Positions 48,212-56,977 of a stretch of DNA of 64,000 nucleotides are shown piece after piece; position 1 is the first letter of the stretch; each line of letters opens with the position of its first letter. The position numbers and the translations under genes are program-made. Source of the DNA: Acaryochloris sp. CCMEE 5410 (GTDB lineage: Bacteria; Cyanobacteriota; Cyanobacteriia; Thermosynechococcales; Thermosynechococcaceae); contig NZ_AFEJ02000001.1 of assembly GCF_000238775.2 (NCBI RefSeq), forward strand, positions 62,001 to 126,000, in the 5' to 3' direction. Below the pieces are notes generated by a model, which worked only from the letters and a program-made list of their open reading frames with translations, searched no databases and had not been told where the DNA came from.

Positions 48212-49105
48212 CTAATGATTGGCTCGGTATTTCTGTTCTAAATACTCAATCTGCTGGGAAAAATCTGAGAGTTTCTGATTTAAATCAACTGGTACTTTGG
48301 CGGTTGATTGAATCTCTGGGATACTCGTATCTACAAGACTTTTGGCAAGCAAATAGTACTCGATCAGTTCACTCAAAATGTGATACCTTTTCTCAAAATA
48401 GTGGCGTTTTTTTTGAAGTGTTGACAGGGCATTTCTTTTAGATATGTGATCTTCAGCGTAGGGCTGTAACTGATGAGTTACACGGTATAAGCTTGAAAAC
48501 TCAGTACGTAACTGGCGGAAACGCTGGCCCCAATTATCACTCTTTCTGAGCAGCTGCTGAACTAAGAGTAATCGATCGCGGAGTTCAACATTTTTTTCTT
48601 CTCCTCGATAGATTTTATTGATTGTTATTGCAATTGCAAGACTACATAGAATTGCAGCAACAATAATTACATTAATGGCTCCTTTCAACACTATACCTAT
48701 TAAGAAGATTAGAATCCCAGTTGCCATTGCTCCTTGCAACTGAAATCTACAGATTTGCCGACGAGGGTGAATCAAAAGCATAGTGCTCACGGCATTCATT
48801 TCTATCAGTAATATAGGAATGAGTCTCCCAATACCTTTAAGGGGAGTTAGTACAACAATCGATGTACCAATACCGATTAGCGTTTCCAGTTCAACTGTTT
48901 TAATAGATCCATTCTGTAGGTGAATTCGAGCGTGATAGATGACTCGATGATCGTTGCTATACCCTAGCCAAGCTCCAACTACAGCCCCTGCAGAGACAAG
49001 ATAGCTTGAATGGCAATGAGAACATAGCACTGAGCATTTTCGTAACGACTGTTTATCGTTGGGTATATACAAAAAACGCTTACAGGTTGGGCAGTTAATT
49101 TTCAT
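48212..49105 (-). CDS. Hypothetical membrane protein with an N-terminal zinc ribbon
   Basis: 297 aa. The first 35 residues carry cysteine pairs (INCPTCKRF, LCSHCHSS), a zinc-finger-like module. Residues about 37-110 form a beta-rich stretch (VGAWLGYSNDHRVIYHARIH). Two hydrophobic helices follow (about 128-165). The C-terminal 120 residues are charged and helical, probably a coiled coil (LLLVQQLLRKSDNWGQRFRQ, LNQKLSDFSQQIEYLEQKYR). The family is not recognised. GGAATAAGG precedes the ATG. No linked gene on the same strand nearby. Confidence 0.7.
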   Translation of the reverse strand: MKINCPTCKRFLYIPNDKQSLRKCSVLCSHCHSSYLVSAGAVVGAWLGYSNDHRVIYHARIHLQNGSIKTVELETLIGIGTSIVVLTPLKGIGRLIPILLIEMNAVSTMLLIHPRRQICRFQLQGAMATGILIFLIGIVLKGAINVIIVAAILCSLAIAITINKIYRGEEKNVELRDRLLLVQQLLRKSDNWGQRFRQLRTEFSSLYRVTHQLQPYAEDHISKRNALSTLQKKRHYFEKRYHILSELIEYYLLAKSLVDTSIPEIQSTAKVPVDLNQKLSDFSQQIEYLEQKYRANH

Positions 49106-49391
49106 CCTTATTCCAGACGGATGACAAGTTACCCTACCGAGACATTTGAATTAAAAGGCTTCTAGGTTAGGCCATTCAAGGATACTATCGTGTCTAGAAG
49201 GCTGTAAATTATTTTGTGAGTGTGGTTTAAACCATATTCACCTTATGACTATAAAAGATGCATTTTTGCTTTCACCATCCCCATACAAGCTCAGAAATCT
49301 TATATTGAATTCTGGCTGATAACCCTCACTAAAATGTAACTAATAAAGTAGATTTCCTGTTTTATCGCACTCAAATTGGAGGAAATTGAAT

Positions 49392-49423
49392 AAAAAAAGG
49401 CACCTCTAGAAGTTAGAGATGCC
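49392..49423 (-). terminator. Rho-independent terminator of the DUF3365-type gene
   Basis: Read on the minus strand: GGCATCTCTA, loop ACTTC, TAGAGGTGCC, then seven Ts (49392-49398 on + are As). The stem is 10 bp with one wobble pair. It lies about 100 bp after the sensor stop codon, which is an ideal layout. Confidence 0.8.
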
Positions 49424-49526
49424 TATGTATTCCATTATGGAAACAACATAGTATTCGCAATCGTTTTCTATAAAGCTAACTGAAGCACTAGCTGGTACCC
49501 AGTATCGATGGCTAAGGAACGGTTGA

Positions 49527-50432
49527 TTAGTCCTTTTTCTTTCTCAAGCGATTGGTTGCAGAAACTAGGCTTCGACGCATTAGTTCGACCGCCTTTGCCA
49601 ACTCTCCAATCTCGTCTGTTCGACTCGATTTGATCTCTTGCTCTAAGACACCGCCACTCACTTCACGAGCAAGACGAGAAATATGAGTAACGGGTTTGAT
49701 AATAAAGCGCTGAATCAACTGATCCATCAGGATAAAAATACCTGAGAACAATCCAGTCAAGACCACAAAAGCAACCAAGCTGCGTTGAAAAACTAGGGAT
49801 TTAACGTCTTGTAGAGGTACACCTACAACGCTGACGCCAACAACTTGTCCAGAGGTATAACCATAACCCGTACCCGCTTTATATAAATCTGTGATTTCTT
49901 TAGGGGCTGTCGAGGCCGTGCCATGGCACTTTAAGCAAGAATCTTTGCTGACAGAAGGTCGAGAGGAAACAAGATAGTTATTCCCTTCAATTTTGCCTTC
50001 CCGAATTAAGTCCTTTAAATCTCGATCTTTCCGGAATGTTTCTAAGATTTCTTCTTCTAAGGGTTGCGGTAAGTTATCAGGGTTTAAGGGATTATCAGAA
50101 GCTACTTTAATATAGTAGTCTGGCTGTACTTTTAAAAAATGACCTGATACCTTTTTTGTCGCAACTGTTGAAGATACAGCCGGAGGGTGGAAAATTTGTT
50201 TTTCTAGTAAGGGCGGACGAACATCCTCAGCAATAAAAGTTCTAAGGGACTTAACCATATCAACCATTAAGCCAAGTTCTTTATTTGCAGTGGCATGGAC
50301 TTCCTTATTTGTCCAAACACCAATGACAGGAAGCATAATGAAAAGAGTTAGCAGATATAGGCTGATCAATATTTGCCTAAATCTCCAGAGAAGGCTCTTC
50401 TTCGATGCAACATCTTCAACTGTATTGACCAC
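49527..50432 (-). CDS. DUF3365 (Tll0287-like) heme-binding sensor with HAMP domain
   Basis: 301 aa. One membrane helix near the N terminus (about 18-40), an extracytoplasmic DUF3365 domain (about 45-210) with a CLKCH heme c motif at 166-170, a second helix (217-239), then a cytoplasmic HAMP (240-292: IKPVTHISRLAREVSGGVLE, TDEIGELAKAVELM). It ends there with no kinase, cyclase or methyl-accepting domain. It is therefore likely to be a redox or ligand sensor that passes its signal to a separate protein. The DUF4388-like gene 500 bp upstream on the same strand is a possible partner by position only. Its own terminator suggests a monocistronic unit. Confidence 0.85.
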   Translation of the reverse strand: MVNTVEDVASKKSLLWRFRQILISLYLLTLFIMLPVIGVWTNKEVHATANKELGLMVDMVKSLRTFIAEDVRPPLLEKQIFHPPAVSSTVATKKVSGHFLKVQPDYYIKVASDNPLNPDNLPQPLEEEILETFRKDRDLKDLIREGKIEGNNYLVSSRPSVSKDSCLKCHGTASTAPKEITDLYKAGTGYGYTSGQVVGVSVVGVPLQDVKSLVFQRSLVAFVVLTGLFSGIFILMDQLIQRFIIKPVTHISRLAREVSGGVLEQEIKSSRTDEIGELAKAVELMRRSLVSATNRLRKKKD

Positions 50433-50931
50433 CTTGCTTTGCTCCTATTTGTCAAAGTATTGAATAAACAAAGAATGCTTAGCATATCTAAGCAATACAC
50501 TGAATGTATAGTGCCCTACCTAAGGAAAATATCGCACATAAAAGTAATCTTTTTCTACAATATTTGGTAAAATATAAGAGCAAATTTTATTAGAAATATT
50601 CTACGAAAATTAATTAATAAAACGAAACGTACAATAATGCTTAAGAGATTACTATTTAGTCCCTTATGCTATCGTGCTAAAGTCTAGGATTCTGATGCTC
50701 CTGAATGAAGCTTTAGGATAATTTCTACTTAAAATAATCTTGTGAATGAAAAAAAATAAATAACACTTGGCAAGTAGTTATAGATTGATTTCTTCTCAGA
50801 ATTATTCCAAACTTTTGTAAAAGAGCTACAGTTTGCAACGACTATATGGGATTGTTTGCCAAAGCAGTATGAACATGTTTCCTCATCACTAGAAGAAAAA
50901 ATTCTGATAATGGGAAAGCTATAAAGACTTC
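50433..50931. other. 499-bp AT-rich intergenic region
   Basis: No gene or clear hairpin was recognised. Presumably it includes the promoter of the DUF3365-type gene. Confidence 0.4.
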
Positions 50932-51651
50932 TTAATTCTGGACGAGAATAATACCGTTCATCTGCTCTTTAATTACGCTTATGAACTGCTTCTGATACTC
51001 TTCTTCATCAATCTCATTGATTAAGATTTCAATGAAAATGGCTAAATCTCTCCGATCTTTCAATAAGCTGATTTCAGCATAAGCATCATCATATATAAGC
51101 CCAGAAATAGGCCCCACTGCTTGCTGTAAGGCAGACTTTATCGTAGGTATCGTTGAATGTGGAATTTCAGTATATTTTGGCTCAACTGGAGTTACTAAAC
51201 CTGACTGTGCAACGGTTACAGGAGATGCATTCGATTCTTGATTCGATTCTTTATGGCCGTTAACTTCAAGGGCAATATTCTCAGGACTTGGAGCTAATGA
51301 GGCTGTTCCATTAAGTTCACGGGGTTTGAGTGAAGCCTGATATTCCTCTAGTGACTTTGGCAGTTTGATACATAACTTTTGTAAGATTTCACTCGTTTCT
51401 GGTAGTACTCGATGAGTTTTGGAATGTTCTAGAGAATGCTTGCGCACAACAAAACTCTCAACTTCCATGCCAAGAACGGCGTTCAATGCGTTTGTACCAG
51501 ACAGTGAGCCATAGCGAATATACGAGATTTCACCTTCTTTCACAGAAACCATCGCAGTATGCTTATCTTTGGTCGAGATAAGATATGTTATGTCTGTTTT
51601 CTCATTAATGTTCCGTAATAGTTGAAGAACTAGATTTAGATATTCATCCAT
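50932..51651 (-). CDS. Hypothetical regulatory protein, possibly DUF4388-like
   Basis: 239 aa, soluble. The N-terminal 70 residues (LNLVLQLLRNINEKTDITYL, then VKEGEISYIRYGSLSGTNAL) resemble the DUF4388/PATAN-like modules found in cyanobacterial signalling proteins, where a small-ligand-free effector binds receivers. The middle is Ser/Asn-rich and disordered. The C-terminal 75 residues (IKSALQQAVGPISGLIYDDA, FIEILINEIDEEEYQKQF) form a helical domain seen at the end of similar proteins. It may be an adapter in type IV pili or phototaxis signalling by analogy, but nothing here proves that. Confidence 0.55.
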   Translation of the reverse strand: MDEYLNLVLQLLRNINEKTDITYLISTKDKHTAMVSVKEGEISYIRYGSLSGTNALNAVLGMEVESFVVRKHSLEHSKTHRVLPETSEILQKLCIKLPKSLEEYQASLKPRELNGTASLAPSPENIALEVNGHKESNQESNASPVTVAQSGLVTPVEPKYTEIPHSTIPTIKSALQQAVGPISGLIYDDAYAEISLLKDRRDLAIFIEILINEIDEEEYQKQFISVIKEQMNGIILVQN

Positions 51652-51922
51652 GCTAAATATGAATGTCGATTAAGCCATTAACAAATTGTGTTCACACTCA
51701 GTTGATGCAATGCAAGATATTTGTAGTAATTTTTCAAATATTTACTTTAAGAAAAATTCGTAACACCTCAAAGGCAGTAGTGCAACATTGCTATTTCGAT
51801 AGTCTCCGAGCAAAGGGTAATAAATCTCAACCGGGGCAATCGATATTTTCAGGGGTAGTGGATACCTCTAATATGCCCATTTTTTTTGCTATCTACAATA
51901 TAATCAAGGATCAAATCAACGC

Positions 51923-51968
51923 TTAACATTGCTATTCGTTCAAATTCTTGAATGAATAGCAATGTTAA
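51923..51968. repeat. 46-nt near-perfect hairpin
   Basis: TTAACATTGCTATTC (51923-51937) is exactly complementary to GAATAGCAATGTTAA (51954-51968). The inner GTTCAA/TTGAAT pairs as well with one wobble, leaving a 4-base loop (ATTC). No U tract follows on either strand. It lies in a 680-bp region without a convincing gene (51652-52335), about 270 bp upstream of the DUF4388-like gene start. It could be a processed small RNA, a palindromic repeat element or an unusual terminator. Confidence 0.6.
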
Positions 51969-52335
51969 ATCTAAAGATAATTACCTCGTTTGGCATGGAT
52001 CTGTGAATAGGCTCTCAATCAACAATTAATCGCTTGTAGAAGGTGATTGTAGGCTTTTATCTGGGGTTAGTACTCTTTTTAACTAGTTTTTTTATCAAGA
52101 TGATAATAATCTAATGAACATCGGCTTTAGTTTAAATTTATATATTTAAGCTCAACTTCACTAATGCTAAATAAATGAGGCCAAAATGATTGTTTCCGTG
52201 GATCCCAATTATACTCGAACAGCCAGACTTCCAACTGCCGAGGTTTCAAGTATTGTCTTTCACTTCATGTTGGTTGACTAAACAGAATGAGTAATACTGA
52301 AGTAGGGCTGTTTACATTATCCCTCTGGGGAAGAC

Positions 52336-52849
52336 TCACTCAATTAACGTCTCAATTTTCTCAATACTTTTCTCAGACATTTTGGCTTTCTTTAAGGCTA
52401 GTTGTAATGTCTGCCAATTTTGCCGTGTTGGATTTGCGATCGCAGTTTCTAACTGCCCCAACCAAACCAGTTCATTGGGCGCAACCGGCCAATCTTTTTG
52501 GCCTAGAGCAAATCCTAAATCTCAATGCTGATCTATGCCTTACCCACAAGTCCTGAAGTACTTACCAGCAAAAGACTTGAGGTGAGCTAACCCCCCTTAT
52601 TCTTTGCCCCAGAGAATGCCTAGTGGGCACGGCGAGGAGGTTGAACCCCTATTCTGTCGTTGACGATGCTGTGGAAAAGGCCAATCTACGGGATATTGAA
52701 ACATTTGTCTTAGCACCAAAAATGCTTCTGCATATGCGTTTAATCCACTTGTGGGTAAGGCATAGTTGACTAGAAACACTGGTGCAACTAGTTAGAGATA
52801 ATAAGCCCAAGCCAATCCATAATTTCAAAATAGCTTTTTGGTTGTTCAT
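52336..52849 (-). pseudogene. Small lipoprotein gene interrupted by a MITE
   Basis: From the ATG at 52847-52849 the frame gives MNNQKAILKLWIGLGLLSLT, then SC, a typical lipoprotein signal with lipobox LTSC, followed by TSVSSQ. There a 227-bp inverted-repeat element intervenes. On its far side the same frame continues (DLGFALGQKDWPVAPNELVW, LETAIANPTRQNWQTLQLAL, KSIEKIETLIE) to a stop at 52336-52338. Excising the element plus one TA restores the frame exactly. One TGA remains three codons after the junction (52522-52524), a further inactivating change or a mutated Arg codon. The ancestral protein would have been about 95 aa, family unknown. Confidence 0.7.
52536..52762. mobile_element. 227-bp MITE with TA target duplication
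   Basis: Ends TGCCTTACCCACAAGT in perfect inverted orientation (with the flanking TA the match is TATGCCTTACCCACAAGT at 52534-52551 and 52747-52764). TA flanks both ends. It has no transposase capacity; the short frames inside are not protein-like. TA duplication points to mobilisation by an IS630/Tc1-mariner-type transposase, but its ends differ from those of the IS630-like copies in this window (TACCAAATCCGA), so the parent must be another element. Confidence 0.75.
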
Positions 52850-52970
52850 CTCTAATCCCAGATTGTTGTCTGGGACTAGGGTGCCCATCAGAAAGGAATA
52901 TTCTGTAGATTATCCTTTGGCAACCATTGCACACTTAGAGGATACAGAGAGCATTAGTTTCCAGAAAGAA

Positions 52971-52991
52971 CCCCGGCAGGAGAGGCCGGGG
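52971..52991 (-). terminator. GC-rich hairpin
   Basis: CCCCGGC (52971-52977) pairs with GCCGGGG (52985-52991) over a 7-base loop. On the minus strand it is followed by TTCTTTCT. It is isolated in AT-rich sequence ahead of the lipoprotein remnant, so it may be the terminator of a lost upstream gene. Confidence 0.35.
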
Positions 52992-53173
52992 GTGGGATGA
53001 GTGACGGTTCTCTATCGAAACAGATGTAAGGTCTAGGAAGGGTGATTTGAAAATTGGAACCACAGGTTTTAGTTGGCGCTATCATAGCCCCCTCATTTAT
53101 CGAAATCTGTAAAATTGAGTACTTGGCCAATTTCCGTTAGGATTTCTTCAAGAAAACAGTCTTCCTCCGTCCT

Positions 53174-54088
53174 ATGCCCCGATTTGATACCTACCGATTG
53201 CGCATGACAGCTGAGGAAAATCAAGGCTGGAGACGGCTTATCCGTCGTCTTTTTCCGCTGACTGAACGAGTTGAATTTCAACCTCGTACTGCCTATTACG
53301 ACACTGGAGAACAACTGCAATGGACGCCGACACAAGAATTGCAGGAGGATGTATTGGAGCAAGTGATTGTGCCCAGTCTTTCGAGCAATTTGCGCTGGTT
53401 TTTCTATAGCCTCCAGCCTACGCCTCAGGTATTGAACCTTTTAGTCCATCAAGTCTCCCCCCATACGAGTGATCAATGGGGATGTCCACCGATTCCGAAG
53501 TTGTATCGGCAGGGAGATGCACTAATGGAATGGGATCACAACTGTTTTTGGCTGAAGTTGACAGAACAGGAAGCCCAAACGCTCTATGCTACAGGGATAC
53601 CTGTAAGCGGTCCCTACACCCATCGTCGTCAATATCATCTTGAGTTACAGGATCTGGAAGCAGATTGGTTGACGTTACTAGATTTTTGTATCCCTAAAGC
53701 TGATCACGTTATGTTTCAGGCGGACCCAGTTAAGATCTCTGCCCAGGATCAAACGGATGAGAAGATTTGGCAATGGTCTCCATCTGCTGAATTACAGGTT
53801 GAAGGGAGCTGTTCTAAAGATGGAAAGACCTGGACCTTTCCGCTTACCTCAACGGTAGAAGCATTTTTACGATCAAACGATTGTCTAGGGGAATGGCATT
53901 TGGGCAATAAACTGCCAGAAGATCCTTGCTTGCTGGCTGGGAATGAACAGATATTAATCACCGTTAGTCATGAAGAGCTGATATGGGTAAGGTTGCTGGA
54001 ATCAGAGTTTCAAGCGCTAAAAGCATCAGAACTGGGAATGCTATTCCCTTATCCAGACTGTGAGACTTCGACTGGAATGAACTGTTGA
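53174..54088 (+). CDS. Hypothetical protein, 304 aa
   Basis: Soluble and rich in Trp and acidic residues. Begins MPRFDTYRLRMTAEENQGWR; further stretches include VPSLSSNLRWFFYSLQPTPQ, MEWDHNCFWLKLTEQEAQTL and HVMFQADPVKISAQDQ, with two possibly repeated halves each ending in a beta-rich segment. No signal peptide or helix bundle. I do not recognise the family. The frame is long, open and shows normal codon use. It stands alone; ISAs1 copy B inserted about 150 bp after its stop. Confidence 0.7.
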   Translation: MPRFDTYRLRMTAEENQGWRRLIRRLFPLTERVEFQPRTAYYDTGEQLQWTPTQELQEDVLEQVIVPSLSSNLRWFFYSLQPTPQVLNLLVHQVSPHTSDQWGCPPIPKLYRQGDALMEWDHNCFWLKLTEQEAQTLYATGIPVSGPYTHRRQYHLELQDLEADWLTLLDFCIPKADHVMFQADPVKISAQDQTDEKIWQWSPSAELQVEGSCSKDGKTWTFPLTSTVEAFLRSNDCLGEWHLGNKLPEDPCLLAGNEQILITVSHEELIWVRLLESEFQALKASELGMLFPYPDCETSTGMNC

Positions 54089-55140
54089 TAGGTTGTTAAA
54101 CTCTGAAAATCCTGATTGCCCCTCAATGTCATTGCAGTAAACGGAACCTGTGGTTGATGTTAATGTACTGCTAATAAAGTCGAGCAATTCTTTTATCCTT
54201 AGCATTTATTAACTCTGGCCAATATTTATTAGACGTTGGACTGAGGGCAGGGCTGTTTTAAGTTAGCAGCGAAAAAATAATATCGACCCGATTAGCAAGC
54301 TTAGTCATCGCGGTTTTGAGGGATTGATAGTCGTTTAGCCGCAGGATATTAATCCCAATAGTTCTAAGCACTGACCAATTGAGCAGTGCTTGTTCATCTT
54401 CGAGTCGATAATCATCTTCGCCAAAAACAACATCCTTCGGCCAATGCAACCGATTTTCAATGCCCCAATGTTCTCGGACCAGAGATTGCCAATGATGGGG
54501 TGAGGTGGCAGCTGAACTGATGTAATAGGCGGTATTGTGATACTCCTTTCCTTTGCGAGTACCCCATCGTTGGACACAAAGTACAGAGCGAATTGCTGTC
54601 CATTCTTGTAGGGCTATGCCGACAGGCTCATAAACCTGTATACACCGATGTTCATCTCGTCCTCTACTTTGGGCGGAGTGGATGTGCTCAGCCATGGGTT
54701 TAAGACACTCAAAGTAAGTCTGGAGGTGGTCGTAAAGTCTTCCCTGGTTGGATTTGACCGCCACGAGATAGTCATTACCCGAGGCCACAATCTTCTCAAG
54801 TGTTTTTTTGGGCGTGTAAGGCATCCATGGTAATCAGTAAGCCATCGAGTTGAAGGGTTTCCAACAGTGCCTGCACGACTTTGATTTCGCTATTATCCTC
54901 CTGAGTGAGGGCTTCGAGCTTGAGGGTGATGCCTGCTTCCACCGCAAATAAACTCACCAAGCCCACAAACGCTGCTTCCCCTTGGCATCTGTCAGCCCCT
55001 GACGAATCCGTTTGCCATCAATGGAGGCTGCATAATTATCGGGAGAGTGAGTCTGGGCTTTCGAGAGCATCCATGCTTCAAATTGGTGGCTCAACGCGTG
55101 GAAGTCAAGCCCCTTCATCACTCGACGAAAGGTACAGTGA

Positions 55141-56284
55141 TACCAAATCCGATTTATATAACTCCGATATAATGCATAATTAGAGAATGCCAAGAAAACT
55201 ATATCTCAAACCCCATTTTTCGCCTGACGAGCTGAAGTCTCATTACCGAGCCAGCCAAGACCCAGTAGAATCGCGCCGCTGGCATCTACTATGGCTCGTC
55301 AGTGAGCAAACAACCCTGACTCAAGCAGCCCAAGTGGTCGGTCTCAACTACGATTACGCTCGAGAAATCGTCAGGGAGTATAACCACAATGGCGCCCATG
55401 GGTTACGCAACCGACGCAAGATAAGCGACCTCATCAATCTCGCAGTCTTCTGACTCAAGACCAATGTGCACAATTGTTGACTCGTCTACAAACCCCACCC
55501 GCCGACGGTGGTCTATGGAACGGACCTAAAGTAGCCCAGGTCATCGCTCAGATGACCGGAGTCGAGAAGGTGTGGCCCCAACGCGGTTGGGACTATCTCA
55601 AGCGATTGGAGCAGTCCTTGCAATGCCCACGTCCTCATCATCGTAAAGGTGAACCAGAGGCCCAAGCCGCTTTTAAAAAACTGCCTGAGTACAAAGCAGA
55701 ATTGGAGCGACGCTACCCTAATGCTCAGGTCGAAGTTTGGTCTTTTGATGAACATCGTTTAGGCCTTAAACCCATTATTCGAAAGATTTGGGCACCTGTG
55801 GGTCAGCGTCCAATTGCTGAGGTGGACCATCGCTATGAATGGACCTATCTGTATGGATTCGTTCATCCCGCAACTGGCAATACCGAATGGTTCATTCTGC
55901 CTCGGGTCAATGGAGAATGGTTTAATCAAGCCCTACAAAGCTTTGCTCAGCAAGTTGGAGCGGGAAAGCACAAACAGATTCTTCTCGTTCTCGATGGAGC
56001 CGGATGGCATACCTGTAAGAATCGGGTGGTGCCACCTGGCATTCATCTGAAGGTTTTACCCCCCTATTCTCCAGAGCTACAGCCCGCTGAACGGTTGTGG
56101 CGGCTAGCGGACGAACCACTGGCCAATCGGTGTTTTGAGACCCTGGATGACCTCGAAGATGTTCTCGAGCAGCGCTGTCGAACTTTAATGACCATGCAAT
56201 CGGACATTAAAGCTCTAACGCAGTACCATTGGTGGCCAGCTTGACAGATGAGATATTTCGGGGGTTAATGAGTCGGATTTGGTA
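55141..56284. mobile_element. IS630-like element, copy 1, inside ISAs1 copy B
   Basis: 1144 bp with terminal inverted repeats TACCAAATCCGA. TGA is duplicated at 55138-55140 and 56285-56287. Comparison with the uninterrupted ISAs1 copy A (CAGTGAGACGG) shows that TGA, not TA, is the duplicated target. Confidence 0.88.
55187..56244 (+). pseudogene. IS630-family transposase, copy 1, frameshifted
   Basis: HTH part MPRKLYLKPHFSPDELKSHY through VGLNYDYAREIVREYNHNGA, then a frameshift at 55418 (GCAAG; copy 2 has GCAAAG) giving a stop at 55453. The DDE part reads on from LLTRLQTPPADGGLWNGPKV through VWSFDEHRLGLKPIIRKIWA, LLVLDGAGWHTCKN and LPPYSPELQPAERLW, the D-D-E core of the Tc1/mariner-IS630 superfamily. 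Repairing the single A restores about 350 residues. Confidence 0.88.
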
Positions 56285-56977
56285 TGAGACGGAACTTCAA
56301 GGCTCTCAAGTCCCAATAGCTCACTTAAAGGCTGGCGATAATCGCTCGTAAAGGTTTCTAAGGGGCGATATCCCTGGTATCCAGCAAGCATACCCATCAC
56401 CATCAACAGCAACAGAAGCCATAACGGATGAGTACGGCCATGGGCACTGCGGAAATCCGGGACTTGCTTCAAAGTATCGATTAGATGGCTCATCGGTCTC
56501 TCTACTGTTGGTCAGTAGAACCATCCTATTTTTTCTAGGAGTAACGTAAAACAACCCTGGGACTGAGGGTAGAAATGCAAAGCACAATATTATGATTCTT
56601 CTGGCAAAATTGCCTCTAGATAAGGTTCAATATAGTTGCGACCCTGTTCAAGATAGTAGGGAGTAAAAAGGGACTCAAACTCTTGAGCTACGACCTGTGT
56701 GGCGGATTCTAGCCGCTGGCGGCCATAGACCAAGAATTGTGCTGCGGACGAAGCATAGTATTCTCGCTCCGCACCCTCAATATGCTTTTTAAAGGCAGCA
56801 TGATAGAGCTCGCGGACCTCATTCATCAGCTGTTCAATCGGGGGTGAGAAGTGAATAGAGTCTCCACTGGGGAGATCGATTTGCTTGGCTAGAATAAATC
56901 CAATCACGGTTCTCATACATTCACGGGTCTGGTCTACCGAAAGGCACTGTGGGTCTTGTCGGCGAAATCCCCATTGA

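Larger units (their letters stand above)
54258..56493 (-). pseudogene. ISAs1 transposase, copy B, split and frameshifted
   Basis: The N terminus starts at 56493 (MSHLIDTLKQVPDFRSAHGR) and breaks at VPSH, where the IS630-like element begins. It resumes at CTFRRVMKGLDF (about 55140), shifts frame at the G4 run shared with copy A (54978-54981), shifts again at an A7 run (54803-54809 on + as T7; copy A has A6), then reads through KTLEKIVASGNDYLVAVKSN to the natural end at 54258. Its 3' third is intact where copy A is broken. Confidence 0.87.
54248..56559. mobile_element. ISAs1-family element, copy B, interrupted by an IS630-like element
   Basis: Ends CAGGGCTGTTTTAAG (54248) and CAGGGTTGTTTTACG (56559, minus strand), matching copy A. 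A 10-bp duplication GGACTGAGGG lies at 54238-54247 and 56560-56569. Without the nested element it is about 1165 bp, two bases longer than copy A. Orientation is opposite to copy A. Confidence 0.9.

Noticed and set aside
51663-51926. 87-codon plus-strand open frame
   Set aside because: It has no ribosome site, a composition of low coding character, and ends inside the long hairpin; judged a chance frame.
52287-52556. 89-codon plus-strand open frame
   Set aside because: The opposite strand reads as the protein-like tail of the split lipoprotein gene, so this is its shadow.
53093-53362. Minus-strand 89-codon frame over the start of the 304-aa gene
   Set aside because: The plus-strand gene has the better composition and extends much further; the minus frame is a shadow.
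55138-56287. TA target duplication for the IS630-like element
   Set aside because: The empty site in ISAs1 copy A has no TA at the point of insertion; only a TGA duplication explains both flanks, and only that restores the reading frame at copy 2.
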